NCBI GenBank assembly: GCA_049606935.1
Contig: JBMYWA010000013.1
Location: forward strand, 1-39,866
Length of the DNA: 39,866 nt
Source: CAJXZP01 sp049606935
GTDB lineage: Bacteria; Bacteroidota; Bacteroidia; Flavobacteriales_G; Salibacteraceae
Direction: 5' to 3'
Part shown: positions 24,259-33,900 of the stretch, in pieces
How positions within the stretch are numbered: the first letter of the stretch is position 1
Layout: each line of letters opens with the position of its first letter
Made by a program: the position numbers and the translations under genes
Notes under the pieces: generated by a model
Told to the model about the DNA's origin: nothing
What the model saw: the letters and a program-made list of their open reading frames with translations, nothing else
The model's database searches: none

Positions 24259-26352
24259 ATGGCAAAATCCATTTATATTTCATCTTCCGAACCGTATTCG
24301 GGAAAGACTTTAGTGGCGCTTGGTTGTTTTGAAGTAGCCCTTAGACATACTAAAAAAGTAGCGCTTTTTAAACCTATTGTAAGAGATAAAGAAACAGGCC
24401 ATAAAGATCATAATATTGAGTTAATTCTCGATCATCATGGTTTGAGCCAGCGATATGAAAGCACCTATGCCATTCAACGTGGAGAGGCTCTTGATTTATT
24501 GGCACATGATAAATTTGATGTGTTTATTGAGCGTGTAATTAATAAATACAAAGAGCTTGAAGAGAATTACGATTTTGTTATTTGTGAAGGTACCGATTAC
24601 ATTGGAGAAGGTTCGGAATTTGAGCTAGATTTAAACGCTTTAATTGCAAAAAACCTGGGCATTCCGGTATTAATTTTAGGTCAAGGATTAGGTAGAGATA
24701 TTGACGACATTGTAAATCCTATTCAATGGGCAATTCAAAGTTATCAAGATAATAATTGCAAAATTTTAGGTACAATAATTAATAAAGTCCAACCAGAAAG
24801 AAGAAAAGAACTTTTAGAAAAACTGGCACTCGAATTACCCGAATCTGCCGGGGTATTGTCGGCTATTCCTGCAGAGAAAATATTAAGCAGCCCAACGGTT
24901 GGTGAAGTGGCTAGTCAATTAAATGCGAAAGTCATTTTTGGAAAGGAGCATTTAAACAATTTAGTCTATGATTTTCAAACGGTTGCAATGCGTTTAGAAA
25001 ATTACTTTAAGTTTATGACTGAAAAAAGTTTGGCAATAACACCAGGCGATAGAACAGATATATTAATTGGTGCTTTGCAAGCGAGTTTGTCAAGTAAACG
25101 CCCAAATATTTCAGGAATAGTGCTTACCGGAGGTCTTCTTCCCTCAAAACAAACCATGGAGGTAATTGACGGACTTCCCAATACAATTCCAGTATTATCT
25201 GTAAATGAGTTTACTTATGAAACGTCCATCTCGGCAGCAAAGGTGAAGCCGAGCATGAGTGAAAAAGATACCGACAAAATTGCACTAAGCCTTTCATTAT
25301 TTGATAAATACGTGGAGTCAACAAAGTTTTTTAGAAAACTAAGTGATATTGGTGACCAAGGAATGACTCCAAAAATGTTTTTGTACCACCTGAGAAAAAC
25401 CGCAAAAGAAGCACGTAGAAAAATTGTTCTTCCAGAAGGAAATGATGTTAGAATATTAAAGGCTATTCAAATTTTACAAACTCAAAACTTAGTAGATATT
25501 GTTGTTCTAGGAAATGCGGAAGCAGTGATTAACTTAGCCAAGGTGAATAATGTGGATATTGATTTTGAGATGCTAGAGATTATTGACCCTCAAACATCCG
25601 AGTTAAGAGTAAAATATGCAACTGAGTTTTTTGAGCTAAGAAAGCATAAAGGGGTAAATATGGATATGGCACTAGATGCCATGACTGACGTATCGTACTT
25701 TGGAACAATGATGGTGCATAATAATGATGCGCATGGAATGGTTTCTGGAGCTGCGCATACTACTCAGCACACCATACGTCCAGCCTTGCAAATAATAAAA
25801 ACTTCAGAGGGATCAAATACGGTTTCATCTGTATTCTTTATGTTGTTAGAAGACAGAGTAGTTTCTTATGGAGACTGCGCCATTAACCCAGATCCTAATG
25901 CGCAGCAATTAGCCGAAATTGCTATCTCATCTGCCGATACCACTAGAAAGTTTGGTATTGAACCCAAGGTAGCAATGTTATCTTATTCATCTGGATCTTC
26001 AGGTAAAGGAGCAGATGTAGAAAAAGTGAGAGAGGCAACTGAAATAGTAAAAACACTAAGGCCAGATATTCTAGTGGAGGGACCAATCCAGTACGATGCT
26101 GCAGTAGATAAAGAAATTGGACAGAAAAAACTACCTGGATCTCCTGTGGCTGGTCAGGCTTCGGTGCTAGTATTTCCTGATTTAAATACCGGTAATAATA
26201 CCTACAAAGCCGTACAACGTGAAACAGGGGCTTTGGCTGTAGGTCCGGTTTTACAAGGTTTACGAAAACCAGTAAATGATTTAAGTAGAGGTTGTTTAGT
26301 GGAGGATATTGTGAATACAGTAACAATTACCGCGATTCAATCAATGGGTTAA
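24259..26352 (+). CDS. pta: Phosphate acetyltransferase, long form
   Basis: 697 residues, the three-domain type. An N-terminal P-loop/BioD-like domain (SSEPYSGKTLVALG) is followed by a DRTGG-type middle domain (about 210-345) and the C-terminal catalytic phosphotransacetylase domain from about 370 (KIVLPEGNDVRIL, then SYSSGSSGKGADVEKV). Converts acetyl-CoA and phosphate to acetyl phosphate. The N-terminal domains are regulatory in enterobacterial enzymes. ackA begins ten bases after the stop, completing the acetate pathway. Confidence 0.96.
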   Translation: MAKSIYISSSEPYSGKTLVALGCFEVALRHTKKVALFKPIVRDKETGHKDHNIELILDHHGLSQRYESTYAIQRGEALDLLAHDKFDVFIERVINKYKELEENYDFVICEGTDYIGEGSEFELDLNALIAKNLGIPVLILGQGLGRDIDDIVNPIQWAIQSYQDNNCKILGTIINKVQPERRKELLEKLALELPESAGVLSAIPAEKILSSPTVGEVASQLNAKVIFGKEHLNNLVYDFQTVAMRLENYFKFMTEKSLAITPGDRTDILIGALQASLSSKRPNISGIVLTGGLLPSKQTMEVIDGLPNTIPVLSVNEFTYETSISAAKVKPSMSEKDTDKIALSLSLFDKYVESTKFFRKLSDIGDQGMTPKMFLYHLRKTAKEARRKIVLPEGNDVRILKAIQILQTQNLVDIVVLGNAEAVINLAKVNNVDIDFEMLEIIDPQTSELRVKYATEFFELRKHKGVNMDMALDAMTDVSYFGTMMVHNNDAHGMVSGAAHTTQHTIRPALQIIKTSEGSNTVSSVFFMLLEDRVVSYGDCAINPDPNAQQLAEIAISSADTTRKFGIEPKVAMLSYSSGSSGKGADVEKVREATEIVKTLRPDILVEGPIQYDAAVDKEIGQKKLPGSPVAGQASVLVFPDLNTGNNTYKAVQRETGALAVGPVLQGLRKPVNDLSRGCLVEDIVNTVTITAIQSMG

Positions 26353-26362
26353 TTTGATTAAT

Positions 26363-27553
26363 ATGAAGACATTAGTAATTAATACCGGAAGCTCATCCAT
26401 CAAATTTGCGCTGTTTCAATTGCCACTAGGTAAAGAATTGGTTTCAGGCTTAGTGGAGCAAATAGGAGAAGATTTGGGGAGAATATCTTTAAATATGAAT
26501 GGGAATAAACACTCGCAAGAGTTACATATCCCTAGTCATAAAGTTGGTTTGGAAATGATTTCTGATTGGTTGTTAGATTCCAAACACAACCTCATTTCCT
26601 CGGTAAATGAAGTATCAAGTATAGGTCACAGAGTGGTTCATGGTGGTGAAGCTTTTAAAGAAACCACCGTAATTAATCAAGAAGTAAAAAGCAAGATTAA
26701 AGAATTATTTGGTTTAGCACCACTTCATAACCCATCTAACCTAGAAGGTATTGAGGTAGCTGAAGCCGTTTTTCCAAATGCTACACAAGTGGCTGTTTTC
26801 GATACCGCTTTTCATCAATCTTTACCTCCTAAAGCTTTTCATTATGCTATTCCTAATTATTTGTATGAGGAATATGGAGTGAGGGTGTATGGGTTTCATG
26901 GTACCTCACATAGATATGTTGCACTTGCTTCTGCTAAGTTTTTAAATATAGAGCCATCATCCGCCAACCTTATCACCATTCATTTAGGAAATGGAGCGAG
27001 TATGGCTGCTATAAAAAATGGAAAATCTATTGATACCACTTTAGGTATGACTCCATTAACGGGCCTAGTAATGGGTACAAGAGTGGGCGATTTAGATCCA
27101 GGGGTGATTTTTTATCTAGAGGAAGAACGAGGGTACTCTATTAAAAAGGTGAAAAACCTGCTAAACAAAGAAAGCGGAATGAAAGGCTTGGCTGGAGAAA
27201 ACGACCTTAGAACTGTAACTGAAAGAGCAAAAAATGGCGATGAAAAATCACAACTTGCTTTAGATATTTATTGCTACCGAATTAAAAAATATATTGGGGC
27301 TTACATGGCGGTTATTGGCCCCATTTCGGCCATTGTATTTACTGCGGGTGTGGGTGAAAATAGTGCGTTAGTTAGAGAGATGGTATGTATGGAAATGAAC
27401 CATTTAGGAATTGTACTAGATCATAAAAAAAACCAAGAACCATCAAGTGGAATCAGAGATGTGGGAGATAAAGAGTCGTTGGTTAGAGTATTAATTACCC
27501 CAACTAATGAAGAACTGGAAATTGCCAATCAAACCTATCAACTATTAAAGTAA
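26363..27553 (+). CDS. ackA: Acetate kinase
   Basis: 396 residues from ATG 26363; a TTG at 26354 would add three residues only. Makes acetate and ATP from acetyl phosphate and ADP. Seen: N-terminal VINTGSSSIKF, GHRVVHGG, FDTAFHQSLP, HLGNGASMAAI and GVGENSALVRE. Sits between pta and the hemoglobin gene, whose ATG overlaps its TAA by one base. Confidence 0.97.
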   Translation: MKTLVINTGSSSIKFALFQLPLGKELVSGLVEQIGEDLGRISLNMNGNKHSQELHIPSHKVGLEMISDWLLDSKHNLISSVNEVSSIGHRVVHGGEAFKETTVINQEVKSKIKELFGLAPLHNPSNLEGIEVAEAVFPNATQVAVFDTAFHQSLPPKAFHYAIPNYLYEEYGVRVYGFHGTSHRYVALASAKFLNIEPSSANLITIHLGNGASMAAIKNGKSIDTTLGMTPLTGLVMGTRVGDLDPGVIFYLEEERGYSIKKVKNLLNKESGMKGLAGENDLRTVTERAKNGDEKSQLALDIYCYRIKKYIGAYMAVIGPISAIVFTAGVGENSALVREMVCMEMNHLGIVLDHKKNQEPSSGIRDVGDKESLVRVLITPTNEELEIANQTYQLLK

Positions 27554-27936
27554 TGAGCATGAAACAGGACATTTCGAATCGAGAGGATATCATTCTTATG
27601 GTGAATTCATTTTATGAGGAATTACAAAAGGATGAAGAATTAAACCACATGTTTAACGTGGTAGCTAAACTAGACTGGGATAGTCATATGCCCAAAATGT
27701 ATGATTTCTGGGAAACAATAATCTTCAAAAATGCAGTATATTCGGGTAACCCCATGCGTGTACATAAAAATTTACACGGGTTACAGCATTTTACTAAAAG
27801 CATGTTCACTTCTTGGTTGGCTATTTTCAACGAAAACATGGACAATCTATTTGCTGGAAAAAATGCCGAGGAGGCAAAAGTTAGAGCTTTAAGTATAGCT
27901 ACAATGATTCAATTAAAAACTATTTACGCCAACTAA
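27553..27936 (+). CDS. Group III truncated hemoglobin
   Basis: 127 residues, a 2-over-2 globin of group III. Proximal H71 (RVHKNLH) and the group III distal H45 (SHMPKMYDFW) are at the positions expected from the Campylobacter jejuni Ctb protein. Group III members are linked to oxygen or nitric-oxide handling, but roles differ. It is translationally coupled to ackA (TAATG), so it is made together with the acetate pathway enzymes. That coupling suggests use under oxygen limitation; no direct evidence. Confidence 0.88.
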   Translation: MSMKQDISNREDIILMVNSFYEELQKDEELNHMFNVVAKLDWDSHMPKMYDFWETIIFKNAVYSGNPMRVHKNLHGLQHFTKSMFTSWLAIFNENMDNLFAGKNAEEAKVRALSIATMIQLKTIYAN

Positions 27937-27998
27937 TTTCTTTGCATAGTTATCAAGCATTTTTATAGCCTCAAATAACCCATTATTACTAACATTTA

Positions 27999-28032
27999 TT
28001 GATGTTTAGCTCGTGCGTTTTGTATAGATTTG
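27999..28032 (+). promoter_or_regulatory. Promoter for maeB-ruvA-sprA
   Basis: TTG at 27999-28001, 23 bases, then an exact -7 box TAGATTTG at 28025-28032. About 40 bases separate it from the maeB ATG, so a short leader is present. maeB, ruvA and sprA follow with gaps of 2 and 18 bases. Confidence 0.55.
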
Positions 28033-28072
28033 CGGGTTAATTTATTCGCTACATCTGCAAAAAATAGGGGTT

Positions 28073-30337
28073 ATGAAAATCAATAAAAAATCGGCATTAA
28101 GATACCATGAGCAAGGGCGTCCTGGGAAAATTGCCGTGGTGCCAACTAAGCCGTATAGTACCCAAAGAGATTTATCCTTGGCATATTCTCCTGGTGTAGC
28201 TGAGCCATGTAAAGAAATAGCGGCAAATAAATCAGACGTTTATAAATACACGGCCAAAGGGAATTTAGTAGCGGTAATTTCTAATGGTACAGCTGTTTTA
28301 GGTTTGGGCGATATTGGTCCAGAAGCATCTAAGCCTGTTATGGAAGGTAAAGGTCTTTTATTTAAAATCTTTGCGGATATCGATGTTTTTGATATCGAAG
28401 TAAATGCCAAAGACCCTGATGAATTTGTGCGTACCGTAAAAAATATTGCGCCAACTTTCGGAGGAATTAACCTAGAGGATATTAAAGCTCCAGAAGCATT
28501 CGAGATTGAAGAGCGATTAAAAGAGGAACTGAATATTCCGGTTATGCATGATGATCAGCACGGTACAGCTATCATTTCTGCTGCTGCGTTAATTAATGCC
28601 CTTGAATTAGCAAAAAAGAAGATTGAAAAAGTAAAAATTGTTGTTAATGGAGCGGGAGCTGCAGCCATTATGTGCGCAAGACTTTATGTAAAACTGGGAG
28701 TGAAAATTGAAAACATTTTCATGCTAGATTCAAAAGGCGTAATTAACACTTCTCGTGGTGAACTACCTGCATCAAAAGAACAATTTAGAAGAGATACGGA
28801 ATTGTCTTCTTTAAAAGAAGCTATTGTTGGAGCCGATGTGTTCCTTGGTTTATCAAAAGGAAATGTGCTCTCCAAAGATATGGTTCAATCCATGTCTAAA
28901 AATCCCATTGTTTTTGCTTTGGCAAATCCTGTGGCAGAAATATCGTATGCAGACGGAATTGCCTCGAGAAACGACATCATTATGGCAACGGGTAGAAGTG
29001 ATGCGCCAAATCAAGTCAATAATGTACTTGGCTTTCCGTACATCTTCCGTGGAGCATTGGATGTAAGAGCGACAACCATTAATGAAGAAATGAAATTGGC
29101 AGCCGTTCACGCTTTAGCCAATTTAGCTAAAGAGCCTGTGCCCGAAGAAGTAACTGAGGCCTATAACGAGAATAACCTTACTTTCTCAAAAGAATATATT
29201 ATTCCAAAACCTTTGGATTATCGATTAATAACTAAAGTAGCACCCGCTGTTGCAAAGGCAGCTATGGATAGTGGTGTGGCTCTAGAACCTATTAATGATT
29301 TTCAGGCATATAAAAGAGAATTACGAAAACGATTAGGTTTAGAGAATACCTTAATGAAAGGTATGGAAATCCGTGCTAAAAAAGATCCTCAAAGAATCGT
29401 TTTTGCGGAAGCCCATAATGAAAAAGCATTGAAGGCAGCACAAGTAGTTGCCGAACAAGGTATAGCTAAGCCAATTTTATTGGGTAACGAAAGCAAAATT
29501 AACGCCATTGCTAACGAGTACGCTCTTGATTTAACTGGATGCGAAATCATGGATGCGCGTGGAGAAGATACGGCTGAATTAAGAGCGAGTTACGGAAAGA
29601 TGTTTTTTGAAAAACGTAAGCGTAAAGGGTTAACAGTAATGGAGGCCACCAAACTTATGCGTGAACGAAATTATTTTGCCGCGGGTATGCTAGAGGCTGG
29701 AATGGCTGATGCGGCTATTTCAGGTTTAACTCGAAATTATCCAGATACCATTAGGCCTGCACTACAAGTTTTAGGTACAGATAAAGAAGCGTTAAGATTG
29801 GTAGGAATGTATGTGGTAATTACCAAAAAAGGCCCATTATTCTTTGCAGATACTACCATTAACTTAGACCCAACTGCAGAGGAATTAGTAGATATTACCT
29901 TGCAAGTTGCCGAAGCGGTTAAAAGAATGAAAATCAAGCCAGCAATAGCTATGCTTTCCTATTCTAATTTTGGATCTTCGCAAACCCAAAGCCCTTCTAA
30001 AGTGGCACGTGCAGTGAAAATTCTGCATGATAATCATCCAGATATTTTAGTGGATGGGGAGATGCAAGCAAATTTTGCCTTAGACACGGAATTGCTCGAA
30101 GAAATTTTCCCTTTTTCTCAATTGGTAAATGAAAAAGTAAATACGTTTATTTTCCCTAATCTAACATCAGGAAATATCGCGTATAAAATGACTCAAAAGT
30201 TTGCTTCAACAGATGCAATTGGACCAATTCTATTGGGTATGAATAAACCATTCCACGTATTGCAATTAGGTTCTACGGTAAGAGAAATTATTAATATGGT
30301 AACTGTTGCATCGGTTGATGCTCAATCTAAAAAATAA
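28073..30337 (+). CDS. maeB: NADP-dependent malic enzyme with phosphotransacetylase-like C-terminus
   Basis: 754 residues, the large MaeB type. The malic-enzyme part (1-430) shows LAYSPGVAEPCKEI, MHDDQHGTA and the NAD(P)-site VVNGAGAAAI. A phosphotransacetylase-like domain follows (about 445-750: IVFAEAHNEKALKA, AMLSYSNFGSS). In characterised MaeB the latter is regulatory, sensing acetyl-CoA, and has no acetyltransferase activity. Decarboxylates malate to pyruvate with NADPH. Followed two bases later by ruvA. Confidence 0.95.
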   Translation: MKINKKSALRYHEQGRPGKIAVVPTKPYSTQRDLSLAYSPGVAEPCKEIAANKSDVYKYTAKGNLVAVISNGTAVLGLGDIGPEASKPVMEGKGLLFKIFADIDVFDIEVNAKDPDEFVRTVKNIAPTFGGINLEDIKAPEAFEIEERLKEELNIPVMHDDQHGTAIISAAALINALELAKKKIEKVKIVVNGAGAAAIMCARLYVKLGVKIENIFMLDSKGVINTSRGELPASKEQFRRDTELSSLKEAIVGADVFLGLSKGNVLSKDMVQSMSKNPIVFALANPVAEISYADGIASRNDIIMATGRSDAPNQVNNVLGFPYIFRGALDVRATTINEEMKLAAVHALANLAKEPVPEEVTEAYNENNLTFSKEYIIPKPLDYRLITKVAPAVAKAAMDSGVALEPINDFQAYKRELRKRLGLENTLMKGMEIRAKKDPQRIVFAEAHNEKALKAAQVVAEQGIAKPILLGNESKINAIANEYALDLTGCEIMDARGEDTAELRASYGKMFFEKRKRKGLTVMEATKLMRERNYFAAGMLEAGMADAAISGLTRNYPDTIRPALQVLGTDKEALRLVGMYVVITKKGPLFFADTTINLDPTAEELVDITLQVAEAVKRMKIKPAIAMLSYSNFGSSQTQSPSKVARAVKILHDNHPDILVDGEMQANFALDTELLEEIFPFSQLVNEKVNTFIFPNLTSGNIAYKMTQKFASTDAIGPILLGMNKPFHVLQLGSTVREIINMVTVASVDAQSKK

Positions 30338-30339
30338 AA

Positions 30340-30921
30340 ATGATTGAATTTTTAAAAGGTCGATTAGCAGAGAAAAACCCTAGTTACGTAGTGGTTGATT
30401 GTAATGGTATTGGCTATTATGTAAATATCTCATTAAACACTTTTAGTGCTTTAAGTGATGGAGAAGCCATTAGTTTATTTACCCATTTAGCTATTCGTGA
30501 AGACGCGCATGTTCTTTACGGTTTTGCCGATAAGGAAGAACGTGCTTTTTTTAGGCAGTTAATCTCGGTTTCAGGAGTGGGTGCAAGTACAGCTCAAATG
30601 GTTTTGAGTTCTTTAGCTCCCGCTGAAGCCATGTCGGCTATTATTAACGGAGATGTAGCTACTTTACAATCGGTTAAAGGAATTGGAGGTAAAACAGCGC
30701 AAAGAATCATTATTGACCTAAAAGATAAAATCGCAAAAATTGAATTAAATGCAGATATTTCTGTGACATCACACAATACGAGCCGACAAGAGGCGTTATC
30801 TGCTTTATTTGCTCTCGGATTTGATAAAAACAAGTCTACTAAAATGATTGACAACTTATTGAAATCCAACGGTGAAGCGCCAGTTGAGGAATTGGTGAAA
30901 TTAGCACTGAAAAAATTATAG
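30340..30921 (+). CDS. ruvA: Holliday junction DNA-binding protein RuvA
   Basis: 193 residues. An OB-fold N-terminal domain (KNPSYVVVDCNGIGYYV) is followed by two helix-hairpin-helix motifs (ISVSGVGASTAQMVL and LQSVKGIGGKTAQRII) and a C-terminal RuvB-contacting domain. It binds four-way junctions and loads RuvB. Lies two bases after maeB and 18 before sprA; ruvB is elsewhere in the window on the other strand. Confidence 0.96.
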   Translation: MIEFLKGRLAEKNPSYVVVDCNGIGYYVNISLNTFSALSDGEAISLFTHLAIREDAHVLYGFADKEERAFFRQLISVSGVGASTAQMVLSSLAPAEAMSAIINGDVATLQSVKGIGGKTAQRIIIDLKDKIAKIELNADISVTSHNTSRQEALSALFALGFDKNKSTKMIDNLLKSNGEAPVEELVKLALKKL

Positions 30922-30939
30922 TTTCAGGGTAACAGAATT

Positions 30940-33900
30940 GTGTTGGATAAATTTTACGGAATAAGATTTTTGATTGTCATAGCCGCCATTTTTTTGGTGG
31001 GCGATGCTAGTGCGTTCGAAAGCCTGAGTGAATACGAGATGGCTTTTGAAGCCATGGCACTTGACTCCGGAGATACCGTGAATTTGACATATCCTTTTGA
31101 AGACAACAGTGTAAGTCCCTTTAATACCTCTGATAACCCTTTGGATTTAGAAAATCCAGATAATATCAATGAAGAAATTGAATACGATCCCATTACTGGT
31201 ACCTACTATATTGTTACCAAAATTGGCGACTCCTTAGATTATCGACCGGTTAGCCCGATGACCTTTGAAGAATTCAAAGATTATGATTTGAATAAAGCAC
31301 TTTCTGAATACTGGAAGGAAAAAAATGCAACCGAGAGTGAATTTAGTAAGGATGACCCTAAAAGTAAGGATCTCATTCCATCGTTAAATATTGATAGCAA
31401 AGGATTTGATAATATTTTTGGAGGTAACACCATTGATATCCGACCAAGTGGATCAGCGCAAGTGAAGTTCGGATTAAAGAATTCTAAAACGCAAAACCCA
31501 GCACTTTCTGAGCGCCAACGAAGTATTACCACCTTTGATTTTGACCAGCAAATTCAAGTTAATCTAATTGGTAACATTGGCGACAAGCTTAAAATGTCAA
31601 TTAATTATAATACCGAAGCCACATTTGATTTTGAAAATCAAGTGAAAGTAGATTTTACGGGATACGATGATGATATTATTCAAAAAATTGAAGCGGGTAA
31701 TGTTACCTTACCTCTGTCAGGTTCTCTTATAACTGGTTCGCAAAGTTTGTTTGGTATTAAAACAAAATTAAAGTTTGGAAGGCTGGAGGTAACAAGTGTG
31801 TTTTCTCAACAAAAGGGTAAAAAAGAAGAAATTGAAATAAAAGGCGGAGCTCAAGTAAAAGAATATGAGCTAAAAGCAGATGAGTATGATGATAACAGAC
31901 ACTATTTCATTTCTCAATTTTTTAGAGACAACTACGAACAAGCCATGTCTAACCCTCCATTTATTTCTACGCCAATAAACGTTACACGAATTGAGGTTTG
32001 GGTCACAAATAACAATAATACAACCCAGAATACTCGAAACCTGATTGGTTTTCAAGATTTAGGTGAGTCTGACCCAAACAAGGTTTTCAATCAAAATGGT
32101 CAAGGACCAATTACATTTAACGGTAATCAATATCCAGATAATAACTCCAATTCATTGTATCAAGATGTGAATAATAATAATTTCGTTAGAGGTTATACTC
32201 AAGCATCACCTGCGTTAGAAGCTTTGGGATACATTTCTCAAGAAGATTATCAAAAAATAGGATTAGCACGGTTACTAACAGATAAGGACTATTCCTTCAA
32301 CCCACAACTAGGGGTAATTTCATTGAATAGTGAAATGCAGCCTAATCAGGTATTATCTGTAGCTTTCCAGTACTCATATCAAGATCAAGTTTACCAAGTA
32401 GGTGAATTTTCAACAGATGTAGTGAACGAAAGTGCCATTTACACTAAAATGCTTAAGAGCTCTAAAATAAATACTTCATCACCAATGTGGGACTTAATGA
32501 TGAAAAACGTTTATTCGATTGGGGCTTATCAAATACAAGCAAATAATTTTCAATTCGACATTTGGTATTTAGATAGAAAAACGGGTGTTCCTACTAACTA
32601 CCTACCAACCGGATCGGCCGAAGTTTCAGGCAAACCATTAATTCAAGTTATGAATTTGGATAAAATGGATAGAAACATGAACCCAACTCCCGATGGAGTT
32701 TTTGATTTTCTTTCAGCGCCTACACATCTACCCTACATTAATCCAAGAAATGGAAAGGTGTTTTTCCCTGTATTGGAACCTTTTGGTAGTTATATTCATG
32801 AAATTTCACAGGGCAACTCTGAATTTATTGAAACCTATGCCTTTGACTCTTTGTATTCAAATACACAACCCGATGCTAAGGCTAAATTTCCTAACAAAAA
32901 CAGGTTTTATTTTAAAGGAAAATATGAATCCTCAGTTAGCTCAGACATATCTGTAGGGGCTATGCAAATTCCTGAAGGATCTGTTAAGGTTACTGCTGGA
33001 GGTAGGGAGTTAGTGGAAGGTTCAGATTACACGGTAGACTATAATCTAGGCCGCGTAAAAATTCTTAATCAAGGTTTATTAGAATCCGGAATTCCTATTA
33101 AAATATCCCTTGAAAGTAACTCTTTATTTAATATCCAAACCAAAACTATGATGGCCGCGAGGTTTGATTATAAAATTAATAAAGACTTCTTGATTGGTGG
33201 TACAATTATGAATTTAAGGGAGCGTCCGCTTACCCAGAAAACCAGTTATGGTGATGAGCCAATATCAAACACAGTATGGGGCGTGGATGGAACATACAGA
33301 TCTGATTCTCCATGGCTTACAAGATTTGTGGATAAGCTGCCTGGAATTGATACGAAAGAAAAATCAAGCTTCCAAATAACGGGTGAATTTGCACAGTTTA
33401 TTCCTGGGCATTCAAAGGCTATTGGTGATGCCGGAACTTCATACATTGATGATTTTGAAGGTAGCCAATCTACCATTGACTTAAGGCAAAGAACATCATG
33501 GTCTTTGGCCTCTATCCCGCAAAACCAACCCAATGTTTTTCCTGAAGCTACTTTGGTAAATAACGTAGCTCTTGGTTTTAACAGAGCCCGACTTTCATGG
33601 TATACCATTGACCCCTTGTTTTTTAGAGATGACTCTCGTACTCCGGCACACATAAAAAATGACCCAGCAATGACTAGTAACCACTTTATGCGTGAAGTTA
33701 CCGTAACTGAAGTATTCGAAAAGCAACAAGTAAGTAGCGTTCAAAATCAAAATATACCAACCCTTGATTTGGCATTTTACCCAAATGAAAAAGGTCAAAA
33801 TAATTATGATTTTGATGGTACGGATTCAACAGGAACCAAATATAGTGAAGGAATCAATACGGCAGATGGTACGTTGTTAGCACCAGAAACCCGCTGGGGA

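Noticed and set aside
25943..26326. 127-codon minus-strand open frame inside pta
   Set aside because: It lies wholly opposite a clear phosphotransacetylase domain, and its translation is a leucine- and tyrosine-rich string without family features.
33246..33653. 135-codon minus-strand open frame inside sprA
   Set aside because: It is opposite conserved SprA sequence, with no promoter box or neighbouring partner gene, so it is a shadow frame.
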